From NCBI RefSeq assembly GCF_021390155.1, contig NZ_CP089985.1, forward strand, positions 5,845,501 to 5,909,500: DNA of 64,000 nt. The letters run 5' to 3'. The notes beneath the pieces are model-generated. The model searched no databases, was not told the origin of the DNA, and saw nothing but the letters and a program-made list of their open reading frames with translations. Below, in pieces: positions 28,263-37,991 of this stretch (positions within the stretch are counted from its first letter, which is position 1; each line of letters starts with the position of its first letter). Made by a program: the position numbers and the translations under genes. Source of the stretch: Pseudomonas sp. HN11 (GTDB lineage: Bacteria; Pseudomonadota; Gammaproteobacteria; Pseudomonadales; Pseudomonadaceae).

Positions 28263-29117
28263 TCAGGCAGTGATCGACAACTTCAGCTTATTCATCGCGC
28301 TCTTTTCAAGCTGACGAATCCGCTCGGCCGACACGTTGTACTTCTGCGCCAGGTCGTGCAGCGTGGCTTTCTCTTCCGCCAGCCAACGCTGGTAAAGAAT
28401 GTCACGACTGCGGTCGTCCAACACTTCCAGCGCTTCGTGCAGGTTGTGGTTGGAGTTGTCGCTCCAGTCGGCGTCTTCCAGTTGACGCGCCGGGTCGTAC
28501 CGGTGGTCTTCCAAGTAGTTGGCCGGCGATTGGAAGGCACTGTCGTCGTCCGCTTCAGCGGCCGGGTCGAAGGCCATGTCATGGCCGGTCAGGCGGCTTT
28601 CCATCTCGCGCACTTCACGAGGTTCCACGCCCAGGCTTTCGGCCACACGGTGAACTTCCTCGTTATTCAACCACGCCAGGCGTTTTTTCTGGCTGCGCAG
28701 GTTGAAGAACAGCTTGCGCTGGGCCTTGGTGGTCGCCACTTTCACGATGCGCCAGTTGCGCAGGATGAACTCGTGGATTTCCGCCTTGATCCAGTGCACG
28801 GCAAACGACACCAAGCGCACACCCATTTCAGGGTTGAAACGTTTCACTGCCTTCATCAGGCCGACGTTGCCTTCCTGGATCAGGTCAGCCTGGGCCAGGC
28901 CGTAGCCGCTATAGCTACGGGCGATATGTACGACAAAACGCAGGTGGGCGAGCACCATCTGCCGAGCCGCCCCCAAATCCTGCTCATAGTAGAGACTCTC
29001 GGCCAGTTCACGCTCCTGCTCGGGCGTCAGCAAAGGAATGCTGTTTACCGTGTGCACATAGGCTTCCAGGTTCGCACCCGGGACCAAGGCATAAGCAGGT
29101 TGCAAAGAAGTGGTCAT
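28263..29117 (-). CDS. rpoH: RNA polymerase sigma-32 factor (heat shock)
   Basis: A 284 aa sigma-70-family factor. Region 1.2/2.1 starts [12 protein letters not shown], region 2.4 holds [19 protein letters not shown], the RpoH box is [10 protein letters not shown], and region 4.2 ends with [20 protein letters not shown]. It directs heat-shock gene transcription. I chose [11 protein letters not shown] as the start, matching PAO1 length; a 24-codon extension is open upstream. It lies 129 bp after ftsX on the same strand, with its own promoters expected in that gap. Confidence 0.97.
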   Translation of the reverse strand: MTTSLQPAYALVPGANLEAYVHTVNSIPLLTPEQERELAESLYYEQDLGAARQMVLAHLRFVVHIARSYSGYGLAQADLIQEGNVGLMKAVKRFNPEMGVRLVSFAVHWIKAEIHEFILRNWRIVKVATTKAQRKLFFNLRSQKKRLAWLNNEEVHRVAESLGVEPREVREMESRLTGHDMAFDPAAEADDDSAFQSPANYLEDHRYDPARQLEDADWSDNSNHNLHEALEVLDDRSRDILYQRWLAEEKATLHDLAQKYNVSAERIRQLEKSAMNKLKLSITA

Positions 29118-29246
29118 ACGAAAAAACCTCCGACTCACATAACTCGTGCAGTGAAGCACTGCGAAAATTGACCGGGAACCGTAGGACAAGTTCCCTAAAC
29201 CACCAATACGGTCAATACAAACGAAACCACATTAATCTGACATTAA

Positions 29247-30272
29247 CTACTTGGGCGCCAACTCGCGTAAATGACGAGCGACCGCAATCCAAGCACCGAT
29301 ATACCCCAACAATACTGCGCCAAGCAAGAGGCTCAGACCATCGGCTACCGGCACGCCGGCCAGTGCGAAATCACTGCCGTAGAGGCCGGCAAGCCCGACC
29401 ACCGCGTCGTTCAGCCAGTCCAGGCCAAATGCCAGCACTCCCCAGGACAAAATCCCGGCACCGAAGCCATAAAGCGCGCCCATGTACAGAAAAGGACGAC
29501 GCACATAGCTGTCCGTGCCGCCGACCAGTTTAATCACTTCTATCTCGGTGCGACGGTTTTCAATATGAAGACGAATAGTATTACCTATCACCAAAAGTAA
29601 TGCAGACACCAACAGCACCGTCAGGCCGAACACAAAGCGGTCGCCCAGCTTGAGGATCGCCGCCAGGCGCTCTACCCAGACCAGATCAAGCTGCGCCTGT
29701 TGCACCTTGGGCATCTCCGCGAGTTTTTGTCGCAGGGCTTCCAGCGCCGGCTTGTCCACTTCATTCGGCGTCACCAGCACCACGCCCGGCAACGGGTTCT
29801 GCGGCAGCTCTTTAAGCGCCTCGCCCAGGCCGGATTGCTGCTGGAACTCTTCAAGGGCCTGATCGCGACTGATGTACTCGGCATCCGCCACGCCTGGGAT
29901 GTGCTTGATGTCATCGCGCAACGCTTCGCCATCTTTGGCGCTGGCATCAATGTTCAGGTACAGCGAAATCTGCGCCGCACGCTGCCAGGAACCGCCCAGG
30001 CGCTCCACATTATTCAGCAGCAGCGACAACCCCATCGGCAGGCTCAGGGCCACCGCCATCACCAGGCAGGTGAAAAAGCTGCCGATCGGCTGTTTGCCCA
30101 GGCGACGCAGACTGTCGACCAGGCTAGCGCGATGGCTTTCGATCCAGGCGCGCAGCAAGGTGCTGAAGTCCGGACCGTCATCGTCGTGATCGTGTTTTTT
30201 CTTCGGCGGCTGCGGGTCGGCCGGTTTCGGCGCCACGCGCTCGGAGACTTTAGGGCTGCGTGTTGCACTCAT
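29247..30272 (-). CDS. ftsX: Cell division protein FtsX
   Basis: A 341 aa permease-like subunit with a long charged cytoplasmic N-terminus (residues 1-70, rich in Lys and Asp), one membrane helix near 75-95, a periplasmic domain with two halves, and three further helices (about 205-225, 255-280 and 305-330). It pairs with FtsE to activate septal peptidoglycan hydrolysis through EnvC-type partners. Its start overlaps ftsE by 4 bp. The operon order is ftsY-ftsE-ftsX-rpoH. Confidence 0.96.
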   Translation of the reverse strand: MSATRSPKVSERVAPKPADPQPPKKKHDHDDDGPDFSTLLRAWIESHRASLVDSLRRLGKQPIGSFFTCLVMAVALSLPMGLSLLLNNVERLGGSWQRAAQISLYLNIDASAKDGEALRDDIKHIPGVADAEYISRDQALEEFQQQSGLGEALKELPQNPLPGVVLVTPNEVDKPALEALRQKLAEMPKVQQAQLDLVWVERLAAILKLGDRFVFGLTVLLVSALLLVIGNTIRLHIENRRTEIEVIKLVGGTDSYVRRPFLYMGALYGFGAGILSWGVLAFGLDWLNDAVVGLAGLYGSDFALAGVPVADGLSLLLGAVLLGYIGAWIAVARHLRELAPK

Positions 30273-30940
30273 ACGCCGGCCTCCCCGTCACCGATCAAGC
30301 GGCCGCGTTGCAAGGTCAGCATGCGATGGCGCATGCGCGCGATCAACGCGAGGTCGTGACTGGCGATCAGCACGCTGGTGCCCAGGCGGTTGATGTCTTC
30401 GAACACGCCCATGATCTCGGCCGCCAGGCGCGGGTCGAGGTTACCGGTGGGTTCGTCCGCCAGCAGCAAGGCTGGGCGGTGAACGATGGCACGGGCGATA
30501 CCGACGCGCTGTTGCTGGCCGGTGGACAGGTCTCCGGGGTAGAGGTCGGTTTTGTCCGACAGCGCCACGCGCTCCAGGGCTGAATCCACACGTTTGACGA
30601 TCTCGGCCTTGGACAGCCCAAGAATCTGCAACGGCAGCGCCACGTTGTTGAACACAGTGCGATCGAACAGCAACTGGTGGTTCTGGAACACTACGCCGAT
30701 CTGGCGGCGCAGGAACGGAATCTGCGCGTTGCTGATGGTGGCCAGGTCCTGGCCCGCCAGCAGCAACTTGCCGGTGGTCGGGCGCTCCATGGCCAGCAGC
30801 AGGCGCAACAAGGTACTTTTGCCGGCACCGGAGTGCCCGGTTACAAACAGAAACTCGCCGCGACGCACCCGAAAGCTCAGCTCATGCAAGCCCACATGCC
30901 CGTTGGCATAGCGTTTACCGACCTGTTCGAATCGAATCAT
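30269..30940 (-). CDS. ftsE: Cell division ATP-binding protein FtsE
   Basis: A 223 aa ABC ATPase. Walker A is GHSGAGKSTLL, the signature LSTGQQQRVGIARA and Walker B LLLADEPTGNLD; the switch histidine follows in LIASHDL. It forms the FtsEX complex at the divisome. It overlaps ftsY (upstream) and ftsX (downstream) by 4 bp each, so the three are tightly coupled. Confidence 0.97.
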   Translation of the reverse strand: MIRFEQVGKRYANGHVGLHELSFRVRRGEFLFVTGHSGAGKSTLLRLLLAMERPTTGKLLLAGQDLATISNAQIPFLRRQIGVVFQNHQLLFDRTVFNNVALPLQILGLSKAEIVKRVDSALERVALSDKTDLYPGDLSTGQQQRVGIARAIVHRPALLLADEPTGNLDPRLAAEIMGVFEDINRLGTSVLIASHDLALIARMRHRMLTLQRGRLIGDGEAGV

Positions 30941-32271
30941 GAACGCTCCCGCTCGGCAAACAGTGCCTGTACAAAGGGTTCGGCTTCAAAGGTGCGCAGG
31001 TCGTCGATGCCTTCACCGACGCCGATATAACGAATCGGCAACCCGAACTGTTTGGCCAGGGCGAAGATCACGCCGCCCTTGGCCGTGCCGTCGAGCTTAG
31101 TCAATGCCAAGCCGGTCAGTTGCACCGTCTGGTTGAATTGTTTGGCCTGGCTGATGGCGTTCTGGCCGGTGCCGGCATCCAGCACCAACAGCACCTCGTG
31201 CGGCGCGTCTGCATCCAGCTTGCCGATCACGCGGCGCACTTTCTTCAGCTCTTCCATCAGGTTGTCTTTGGTGTGCAGGCGACCGGCGGTATCGGCGATC
31301 AGCACGTCGATGTTACGGGCCTTGGCGGCTTGCACGGCGTCGAAGATCACCGATGCGGAATCTGCGCCAGTGTGCTGGGCAATCACCGGGATCTTGTTGC
31401 GCTCGCCCCAGACCTGCAACTGCTCAACCGCAGCGGCACGGAAGGTGTCGCCGGCGGCCAGCATGACTTTCTTGCCTTCGGACTGCAGCTTCTTGGCCAG
31501 TTTGCCAATGGTAGTGGTCTTGCCGGCGCCGTTGACGCCCACTACCAGGATCACGAACGGCTTGTTCGGGGTAATCACCAGCGGTGCTTCCACCGGTTTG
31601 AGCATCGCGGCCAGCTCGGCCTGCAGGGATTTGTACAGGGCGTCGGCGTCGGTCAACTGCTTGCGCGCGACCTTCTGGGTGAGGCTCTGGATGATCACGG
31701 CGGTGGCTTCGACGCCCACGTCGGCGGTAAGCAGGCGGGTTTCGATGTCTTCCAGCAGTTCGTCATCAATGACTTTTTTGCCGAGGAACAGGCTGGCCAT
31801 GCCTTCGCCGATACTGGCGCTGGTCTTGCTCAAGCCTTGTTTGAGGCGGGCGAAGAAGCCGGTTTTGCTGGTTTCGACAACAGCAGCCACGGGCTCTGGC
31901 TCGATAACGGCTGGCGCAGCGACTTCAACCACAGCCGGAATTGGCGGAGCCACGTGCTCAGCCTGCACATCTTCAACCAGCGCTACGGGTTCTTCGGCCA
32001 CCGGCAGTGCCGGCCACGGCTTGTGCTCTGGTTCTGGTTCTGGTTGAGGCTCGGCCACCGGCTGCAGCACCGGCTCGGCCATCGGCAACACCACCGGCTC
32101 CGGGGTTTCGGCAACCGGTTCGGCTTCTACTATAGGCTCAGGGATCGGTTCGGCTTGAACCTGTGGCTGTTCGTCGACGGTTTCCTGCGGCTTTTTGCGC
32201 AGCCATCCGAACAGGCCTTTTTTCTCGCCAGCCGCAGCTGGGGTCTTCTTGTCGTCGTTGGAACCAAACAT
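30937..32271 (-). CDS. ftsY: Signal recognition particle receptor FtsY
   Basis: A 444 aa SRP receptor for co-translational membrane targeting. The N-terminal A domain (about residues 1-135) is acidic, Pro/Glu/Val-rich and repetitive. The N domain follows, then the GTPase domain with [31 protein letters not shown] and [19 protein letters not shown] is chosen as the start, since the preceding 11 in-frame codons lack family support. It is divergent from the M16 peptidase genes (232 bp). Confidence 0.96.
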   Translation of the reverse strand: MFGSNDDKKTPAAAGEKKGLFGWLRKKPQETVDEQPQVQAEPIPEPIVEAEPVAETPEPVVLPMAEPVLQPVAEPQPEPEPEHKPWPALPVAEEPVALVEDVQAEHVAPPIPAVVEVAAPAVIEPEPVAAVVETSKTGFFARLKQGLSKTSASIGEGMASLFLGKKVIDDELLEDIETRLLTADVGVEATAVIIQSLTQKVARKQLTDADALYKSLQAELAAMLKPVEAPLVITPNKPFVILVVGVNGAGKTTTIGKLAKKLQSEGKKVMLAAGDTFRAAAVEQLQVWGERNKIPVIAQHTGADSASVIFDAVQAAKARNIDVLIADTAGRLHTKDNLMEELKKVRRVIGKLDADAPHEVLLVLDAGTGQNAISQAKQFNQTVQLTGLALTKLDGTAKGGVIFALAKQFGLPIRYIGVGEGIDDLRTFEAEPFVQALFAERERS

Positions 32272-32503
32272 GGAGACGGCTATCTCAAGGTAGCGACGCG
32301 CCAAGGGGCGCGCCGGTAAATAAAATTCGATGCGTAACAGACTGTTTTTTAGCCAGCTCGTTCATGCGCAACATTTTGTAAGGCCAAAATAGGGCCTTTA
32401 CAAGACAGCCATAGTGGCCGTCCCTAGGTCGGATCAGTATCCTAGCACCTCCTCGCCCGCCGACGCTAAGACCAAGCGGGCAGCCCAACAGGTTTAAAAA
32501 CGA

Positions 32504-33859
32504 ATGAATGCTCTAGCCCGCCGCGCCGCAGGCCTGCTGTTCAGCACAGTTTGTCTGCCTCTTTCAGCTCTTGCTGCCGACCCACAACCCACCCATGAAT
32601 TCACCCTGGACAACGGCCTCAAGGTCGTCGTACGCGAAGATCATCGAGCGCCGGTGGTGGTTTCCCAGGTCTGGTACAAGGTCGGTTCGAGCTACGAAAC
32701 CCCGGGCCAGACCGGTTTGTCCCACGCCCTGGAGCACATGATGTTCAAGGGCAGCGACAAGGTCGGCCCCGGCGAAGCCTCGCTGATCCTGCGCGACCTG
32801 GGCGCCGAAGAGAACGCTTTCACCAGCGACGACTACACCGCCTACTACCAGGTACTGGCCCGTGACCGCCTGGGCGTTGCCTTCGAGCTGGAAGCCGACC
32901 GCATGGCCAGCCTGCGCCTGCCGGCCGATGAGTTCAGCCGCGAAATCGAGGTAATCAAGGAAGAGCGTCGCCTGCGCACCGACGATAACCCGATGTCCAA
33001 GGCCTACGAGCGCTTCAAGGCCATGGCATTCCCGGCCAGCGGCTATCACACGCCGACCATCGGCTGGATGGCTGACCTGGACCGCATGAAGGTCGAAGAA
33101 CTGCGCCATTGGTACCAGTCCTGGTACGTGCCGAACAACGCCACCTTGGTGGTGGTCGGTGACGTCACCCCGGACGAAGTGAAGAGCCTGGCCCAACGTT
33201 ACTTTGGCCCGATTCCCAAGCGTGACGTGCCACCGGCCAAGATCCCGATGGAACTGGCCGAGCCCGGCGAGCGCCTGCTGACCATGAAGGTGCAGACCCA
33301 ACTGCCGAGCGTGATCCTGGGCTTCAACGTGCCGGCCCTGGCCACCGCCGAAGACAAACGTTCGGTACAGGCCTTGCGCCTGATCTCCGCCTTGCTGGAC
33401 GGCGGCTACAGTGCCCGCATCTCCGAGCAGTTGGAGCGCGGTGAAGAGCTGGTCTCAGCAGCCTCCACCAACTACGACGCCTACACCCGTGGCGACACCC
33501 TGTTCATGCTGACCGCCACCCCCAACCAGCAGAAGAAAAAGACCGTCGCACAAGCGGAAGCCGGCCTGTGGCGCCTGCTGGAAGAGCTGAAAGCGAAGCC
33601 ACCGACCGCCGAAGAGCTGGAACGCATCCGCGCCCAGGTCATTGCCGGCCTGGTCTACCAGCGTGACTCCATCACCAGCCAGGCCACGGCCATTGGTTCC
33701 CTGGAGACCGTCGGCCTGTCCTGGAAACTGATGGACACGGAGCTTGCCGACCTGCAAAGCGTGACCCCGGAAGATATCCAGAAAGCCGCGCGCACCTATT
33801 TCACCCGCGAACGTCTCAGCGTCGCCCATGTCTTGCCTCTGGAGACCGCTCATGAGTGA
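32504..33859 (+). CDS. M16 zinc metallopeptidase, catalytic subunit
   Basis: A 451 aa M16B-type peptidase with a Sec signal (cleavage near LSALAA, residue 25), so periplasmic. The inverted zinc motif HxxEH is seen as His74-Ala-Leu-Glu77-His78, with the third ligand expected in the AFELEADRMASL helix. It lacks the C-terminal R/Y substrate pair that its partner has. The next gene overlaps it by 8 bp and encodes the second subunit. Substrate is unknown; peptide degradation is inferred. Confidence 0.92.
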   Translation: MNALARRAAGLLFSTVCLPLSALAADPQPTHEFTLDNGLKVVVREDHRAPVVVSQVWYKVGSSYETPGQTGLSHALEHMMFKGSDKVGPGEASLILRDLGAEENAFTSDDYTAYYQVLARDRLGVAFELEADRMASLRLPADEFSREIEVIKEERRLRTDDNPMSKAYERFKAMAFPASGYHTPTIGWMADLDRMKVEELRHWYQSWYVPNNATLVVVGDVTPDEVKSLAQRYFGPIPKRDVPPAKIPMELAEPGERLLTMKVQTQLPSVILGFNVPALATAEDKRSVQALRLISALLDGGYSARISEQLERGEELVSAASTNYDAYTRGDTLFMLTATPNQQKKKTVAQAEAGLWRLLEELKAKPPTAEELERIRAQVIAGLVYQRDSITSQATAIGSLETVGLSWKLMDTELADLQSVTPEDIQKAARTYFTRERLSVAHVLPLETAHE

Positions 33860-35342
33860 TCGCAAAAGCAGCCGCCTGATTTTCCCCAGCCTGATCGCGG
33901 TCACCCTGATCGCCGCCAGCGCCGTGTACTTCCTGCGTCCGAGCGACTCGGTTGCCAGCCCGGCGCTGGAAAAAGCCCAGTCGAGCAACAAGCTGCAATC
34001 CCTGGCGGAGCTGGACGATAAGGCACCGAGCAACCGCAAGCTCGACGTGCAAACCTGGACCACCGCCGAAGGCGCCAAGGTGCTGTTCGTCGAAGCCCAT
34101 GAACTGCCGATGTTCGACGTGCGCATTCTGTTCGCCGCCGGCAGCAGCCAGGACGGCAACGTGCCGGGCCTGGCGCTGATGACCAACGCCATGCTCAACG
34201 AAGGCGTGCCGGGCAAGGACGTGAGCCAGATCGCCCGTGACTTCGAAGGGCTGGGCGCAGACTTTGGCAATGGCGCCTATCGCGACATGGCGCTGGTGTC
34301 ACTGCGCAGCCTGAGTGACAGCGACAAACGCGACGCCGCCCTGAACCTGTTTGACCAGGTGATCGGCAAGCCGACCTTCCCGGCCGACTCCCTGGCGCGG
34401 ATCAAGAACCAGATCCTCGCAGGCTTCGAGTACCAGAAGCAGAACCCCGGCAAGCTGGCGAGCCTTGAGCTGTTCAAACGCCTTTATGGCGATCACCCTT
34501 ACGCGCACCCGAGCGAAGGCACGCCACAAAGCGTTCCGAAGATTACCCTGGCGCAGTTGCAGGCCTTCCACGCCAAAGCCTATGCTGCCGGCAACGCGGT
34601 AATCGCGGTGGTCGGTGACCTGACCCGCGCCGAGGCCGAAGCCATGACAGGCAAGATTTCCGCCTCGCTGCCTAAAGGGCCGGCCTTGCCAAAAATCGCC
34701 CAGCCGACCGAACCCAAGCCGGGTTTGAACCGCATCGAATTCCCGTCCAAGCAGACGCACCTGCTGTTCGCCCAACTGGGCATCGACCGTGCCGACCCGG
34801 ACTATGCTGCCCTGTCCCTGGGCAATCAGATCCTCGGCGGCGGTGGTTTCGGCACCCGCTTGATGAGCGAAGTCCGCGAAAAACGCGGCCTGACTTATGG
34901 CGTGTACTCCGGTTTCTCACCCATGCAGGTGCGCGGCCCGTTCATGATCAACCTGCAGACCCGCGCCGAAATGAGCGGCGGCACCCTGCGCCTGGTGGAA
35001 GACGTGGTCGCCGACTACCTCAAAAACGGCCCGACGCAAAAGGAACTGGATGACGCCAAGCGCGAGCTGGCCGGCAGCTTCCCGCTGTCGACCGCAAGCA
35101 ACGCCGATATCGCCGGGCAGTTGGGTGCGATGGGTTTCTATAACCTGCCGCTGACCTATCTGGAAGATTTCATGAAACAATCTCAGGCCCTGACCGTAGA
35201 GCAGGTCAAGGCTGCCATGAACAAACACTTGAGCGCCGACAAGATGGTCATCGTGACCGCCGGCCCGACGATTGCGCAAAAGCCACTACCGCCCCCCACT
35301 GATAAACCCGCCGAGCAGCCGCTCGGGGTTCCGGAGCATTAA
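33852..35342 (+). CDS. M16 peptidase-like protein without zinc motif (partner subunit)
   Basis: A 496 aa M16-fold protein with an N-terminal hydrophobic segment (LIFPSLIAVTLIAASAVYFL) that may be an anchor or uncleaved signal. Where HxxEH should be it reads TNAMLNEGVPG, so it is not catalytic alone. It keeps the late GTRLMSEVREKRGLTYGVYS stretch that binds substrate in related heterodimers. The start MSDRKSSR is chosen, giving the overlap with the upstream gene; eight more codons are open. Its stop overlaps rsmD by one base. Confidence 0.9.
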   Translation: MSDRKSSRLIFPSLIAVTLIAASAVYFLRPSDSVASPALEKAQSSNKLQSLAELDDKAPSNRKLDVQTWTTAEGAKVLFVEAHELPMFDVRILFAAGSSQDGNVPGLALMTNAMLNEGVPGKDVSQIARDFEGLGADFGNGAYRDMALVSLRSLSDSDKRDAALNLFDQVIGKPTFPADSLARIKNQILAGFEYQKQNPGKLASLELFKRLYGDHPYAHPSEGTPQSVPKITLAQLQAFHAKAYAAGNAVIAVVGDLTRAEAEAMTGKISASLPKGPALPKIAQPTEPKPGLNRIEFPSKQTHLLFAQLGIDRADPDYAALSLGNQILGGGGFGTRLMSEVREKRGLTYGVYSGFSPMQVRGPFMINLQTRAEMSGGTLRLVEDVVADYLKNGPTQKELDDAKRELAGSFPLSTASNADIAGQLGAMGFYNLPLTYLEDFMKQSQALTVEQVKAAMNKHLSADKMVIVTAGPTIAQKPLPPPTDKPAEQPLGVPEH

Positions 35343-35950
35343 TGGCCAGTTCATCTCGCCCGAAAAAACCCGTCCACAACGTGCATAACGGTGTGGGCCA
35401 GCTGCGCATCATTGGTGGCGAATGGCGCAGCCGCAAGCTGAGCTTCCCCGACGTCGTGGGCCTGCGCCCGACGCCGGACCGCGTGCGTGAAACCCTGTTC
35501 AACTGGCTTGCGCCGTATATTGCCGGAGCCAAGGTGCTCGACCCCTTCGCGGGCAGCGGCGCGCTGTTCCTGGAGGCACTGTCCCGTGGCGCCGCCCTGG
35601 GCCAGGCGTTGGATGCGAGCAATATCGCCGTCTCCAGCCTCAAGGAACACCTGGGCACCCTGCGCTGCACCACCGGTCAGGTGCAAACAGCCGACGCACT
35701 GCGCTACCTCGAGACCCAGCCGGCCAGCGAATACGACGTGGTGTTCCTCGACCCGCCGTTCAACCAGAACCTGCTGCCGACCGTGTGCACGCTGCTGGAA
35801 GATCGCCAGTGGCTGGCACCGGATGCGTGGATCTACACTGAAAGCGAGACCGCGCCTTCGACCCTGGGCTTGCCGGCAAGCTGGCGCCTGCACCGGGAGC
35901 AGAAATCCGGGCGGGTGTATTACGCGTTGTGGCACCGCAGCGCCGTATAG
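35342..35950 (+). CDS. rsmD: 16S rRNA (guanine966-N2)-methyltransferase
   Basis: A 202 aa methyltransferase. It starts with a basic tail, then QLRIIGGEWRSRKL and LRPTPDRVRETLFNWL. The SAM loop is VLDPFAGSGALFLEALSRGA and the catalytic motif is VVFLDPPFNQNLL (DPPF). It methylates G966 of 16S rRNA in the small-subunit assembly pathway. It overlaps the M16 partner stop by one base (TAATG) and is followed by a REP-type repeat region. Confidence 0.96.
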   Translation: MASSSRPKKPVHNVHNGVGQLRIIGGEWRSRKLSFPDVVGLRPTPDRVRETLFNWLAPYIAGAKVLDPFAGSGALFLEALSRGAALGQALDASNIAVSSLKEHLGTLRCTTGQVQTADALRYLETQPASEYDVVFLDPPFNQNLLPTVCTLLEDRQWLAPDAWIYTESETAPSTLGLPASWRLHREQKSGRVYYALWHRSAV

Positions 35951-35964
35951 CACTGGTGAACTGT

Positions 35965-36096
35965 TGTGGCGAGGGAGCTTGCTCCCGCTGGGCTGCGCAG
36001 CAGCCCAAATACCGGCATCGGTGTTCTGGTTGAATAATTGCGATGTTCTTGATGGGGGCTGCTACGCTGCCCAGCGCGAGCAAGCTCGCTCGCCAC
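35965..36096. repeat. REP pair of a second class
   Basis: TGTGGCGAGGGAGCTTGCTC opens the unit and GAGCAAGCTCGCTCGCCACA closes it, with GGGCTGCGCAGCAGCCC and CTGCTACGCTGCCC inner dyads. It is a different core sequence from the GCGGGCTTGCTCGC class. It lies between tandem rsmD and the YheT-type hydrolase. Confidence 0.75.
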
Positions 36097-36124
36097 AGTG
36101 GGTTCGCTTGCTACCGAGATTCTA

Positions 36125-37117
36125 ATGATCCCCTCTTCAACCCTGTTCATCCCCGCCTTCGGCCTCGGCAATCCCCACCTGCAAACACTGTGGGGGCCGT
36201 TGTGGCGCCCCACCACCCACATCGAACGCCAACGCGAACGCCTGTGGCTGGAAGATGGCGACTTCCTCGACCTCGACTGGCACGGCCCCCACGACGCGCA
36301 AGCGCCATTGGTGCTGGTACTGCACGGGCTGACCGGTTCCTCCAACTCGCCCTATGTGTCCGGTCTGCAAAAAGCCTTGGCTGCGCAAGGCTGGGCCAGC
36401 GCCGCGTTGAATTGGCGGGGTTGTTCGGGCGAACCGAACCTGTTGGCGCGCAGCTATCACTCCGGTGCCAGCGAAGACCTGGCGGCGGCGATTGCCCATC
36501 TGCGGGCCAAACGCCCGTTGGCGCCGTTGTATGCAGTGGGTTATTCCCTGGGCGGCAACGTGCTGCTCAAGCATCTGGGCGAAACCGGTACGGCATCGGG
36601 ACTGGAAGGGGCAGCGGCGGTGTCGGTGCCGTTTCGTCTGGATCAGTGTGCGGACCGCATCGGCCTGGGCTTTTCGCGGATTTATCAGAAGCATTTCATG
36701 CGTGAGATGCTGGCGTATATCCGCGTCAAGCAGAGCCGTTTTCTCCAGGATGGCCGGGCAGACGGGCTCAAGGCCCTGGAAGCCCTTGGCTCACTGGAAA
36801 AGATGCGTACCTTTTGGGATTTCGATGGCCGGGTCACCGCGCCGCTGCACGGGTTTCTGAGTGCCGAGGATTATTACCGCCGTGCGTCGAGCCGCTATTA
36901 TCTGGGCGACATCCGCACGCCAACCCTGATCATCCAGGCTGCCGATGACCCGTTTGTGTTCGCCCACAGCCTGCCCGAGGCGAGCGAACTGTCGGCGTGC
37001 ACCGAGTTTGAGCTGCTGGCCAAAGGTGGGCATGTCGGTTTTGTCGATGGAACCCTCACGCGCCCCGGTTATTACCTGGAGCGCCGCATTCCCGCCTGGT
37101 TGCTCAGTCGCCGGTAG
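36125..37117 (+). CDS. YheT-type alpha/beta hydrolase
   Basis: A 330 aa alpha/beta-hydrolase of the YheT/ABHD1-3 group. It starts MIPSSTLFIPAFGLGNPHLQTL. The oxyanion stretch is VLVLHGLTGSSNSPYV, the nucleophile Ser lies in AVGYSLGGNVLLKHL, the acid in IIQAADDPFVF and the histidine in KGGHVGFVDG. Substrate is unknown; esterase or acylglycerol hydrolase activity is typical of relatives. Its 3' end overlaps convergent sseA by 14 bp. Confidence 0.9.
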   Translation: MIPSSTLFIPAFGLGNPHLQTLWGPLWRPTTHIERQRERLWLEDGDFLDLDWHGPHDAQAPLVLVLHGLTGSSNSPYVSGLQKALAAQGWASAALNWRGCSGEPNLLARSYHSGASEDLAAAIAHLRAKRPLAPLYAVGYSLGGNVLLKHLGETGTASGLEGAAAVSVPFRLDQCADRIGLGFSRIYQKHFMREMLAYIRVKQSRFLQDGRADGLKALEALGSLEKMRTFWDFDGRVTAPLHGFLSAEDYYRRASSRYYLGDIRTPTLIIQAADDPFVFAHSLPEASELSACTEFELLAKGGHVGFVDGTLTRPGYYLERRIPAWLLSRR

Positions 37118-37958
37118 CAATGGCCCGCGCCGGATCGGTAATCCACTCGCTCCACGACCCCGCATACAATTTGCCCAACGGATAACCCGCCAGGCTCAGG
37201 GCGAACAGGTTATGGCATGCCGTCACGCCAGAACCGCAGTACGCCACCAGTTCATCCGGCGAGCGTCCCTGCAATTGAGCGGCGAAGCGCTGCTTGAGCT
37301 GTTCAGCCGGGAGGAACCTGCCGTCGGTGCCCAGGTTTTCGTTGAAGGCCGCACATTGTGCGCCAGGGATATGCCCGGCGATCGGGTCTATGGGCTCCAC
37401 TTCACCGCGAAAGCGTGGTTGAGCGCGGGCATCGATCAGTGTCAGTCCCGGCTGGCCCAAGCGTTTTTGCAGGTGTTCGGCGTCCAACAGCAAGCGGTTG
37501 TCCGGCGTACCGGCGAAGGTGCCCGGCTCAACCACCGGTGCGTCCAGACTCAGCGGGAAACCGGCTGCATGCCAGGCCTTGAGGCCACCATCCAGAATAA
37601 AGACGCCATCACGCTTGCCCAGCCAGACCAGCAACCACCATGCCCGAGCGGCATAGGCACCAGGGCCGTCGTCATACAGCACAATATCGGTGTCGGCATT
37701 GATACCCCAGGCACGCAATTGTTCGGCGAAGGTATCCGCGGCCGGCAACGGATGGCGACCGGTCACGCCCTTGGTCACCGGCCCGCTGAGGTGGCGTTCC
37801 AGGTCAGCGTACTGCGCGCCCTCGATATGCCCTTCGGCGTAGCTGCAGAGCCCGTAGTCCGGGTCTTCCAGGGCAAAGCGGCAATCGAGGATCACCACCC
37901 CGGCCGACTTCTGGCGCTCGGCCAGCTGCTGGGGGGCGATCAATTGGGCAAGCGGCAT
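37104..37958 (-). CDS. sseA: 3-mercaptopyruvate/thiosulfate sulfurtransferase
   Basis: A 284 aa two-rhodanese-domain protein. The active-site Cys241 sits in YCGSGVTAC; the CGSGVTA loop is characteristic of 3-mercaptopyruvate sulfurtransferases rather than thiosulfate enzymes (CRKGVTA). The N-terminal rhodanese domain lacks a catalytic Cys (VILDCRFALED is the start of the fold). It transfers sulfur from 3-mercaptopyruvate to thiols or cyanide. It lies 33 bp downstream of the tetR gene on the same strand, possibly co-transcribed. Confidence 0.9.
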   Translation of the reverse strand: MPLAQLIAPQQLAERQKSAGVVILDCRFALEDPDYGLCSYAEGHIEGAQYADLERHLSGPVTKGVTGRHPLPAADTFAEQLRAWGINADTDIVLYDDGPGAYAARAWWLLVWLGKRDGVFILDGGLKAWHAAGFPLSLDAPVVEPGTFAGTPDNRLLLDAEHLQKRLGQPGLTLIDARAQPRFRGEVEPIDPIAGHIPGAQCAAFNENLGTDGRFLPAEQLKQRFAAQLQGRSPDELVAYCGSGVTACHNLFALSLAGYPLGKLYAGSWSEWITDPARAIATGD

Positions 37959-37991
37959 GACGGACTCCTATGAACAGATTCGGGAAAGGTC

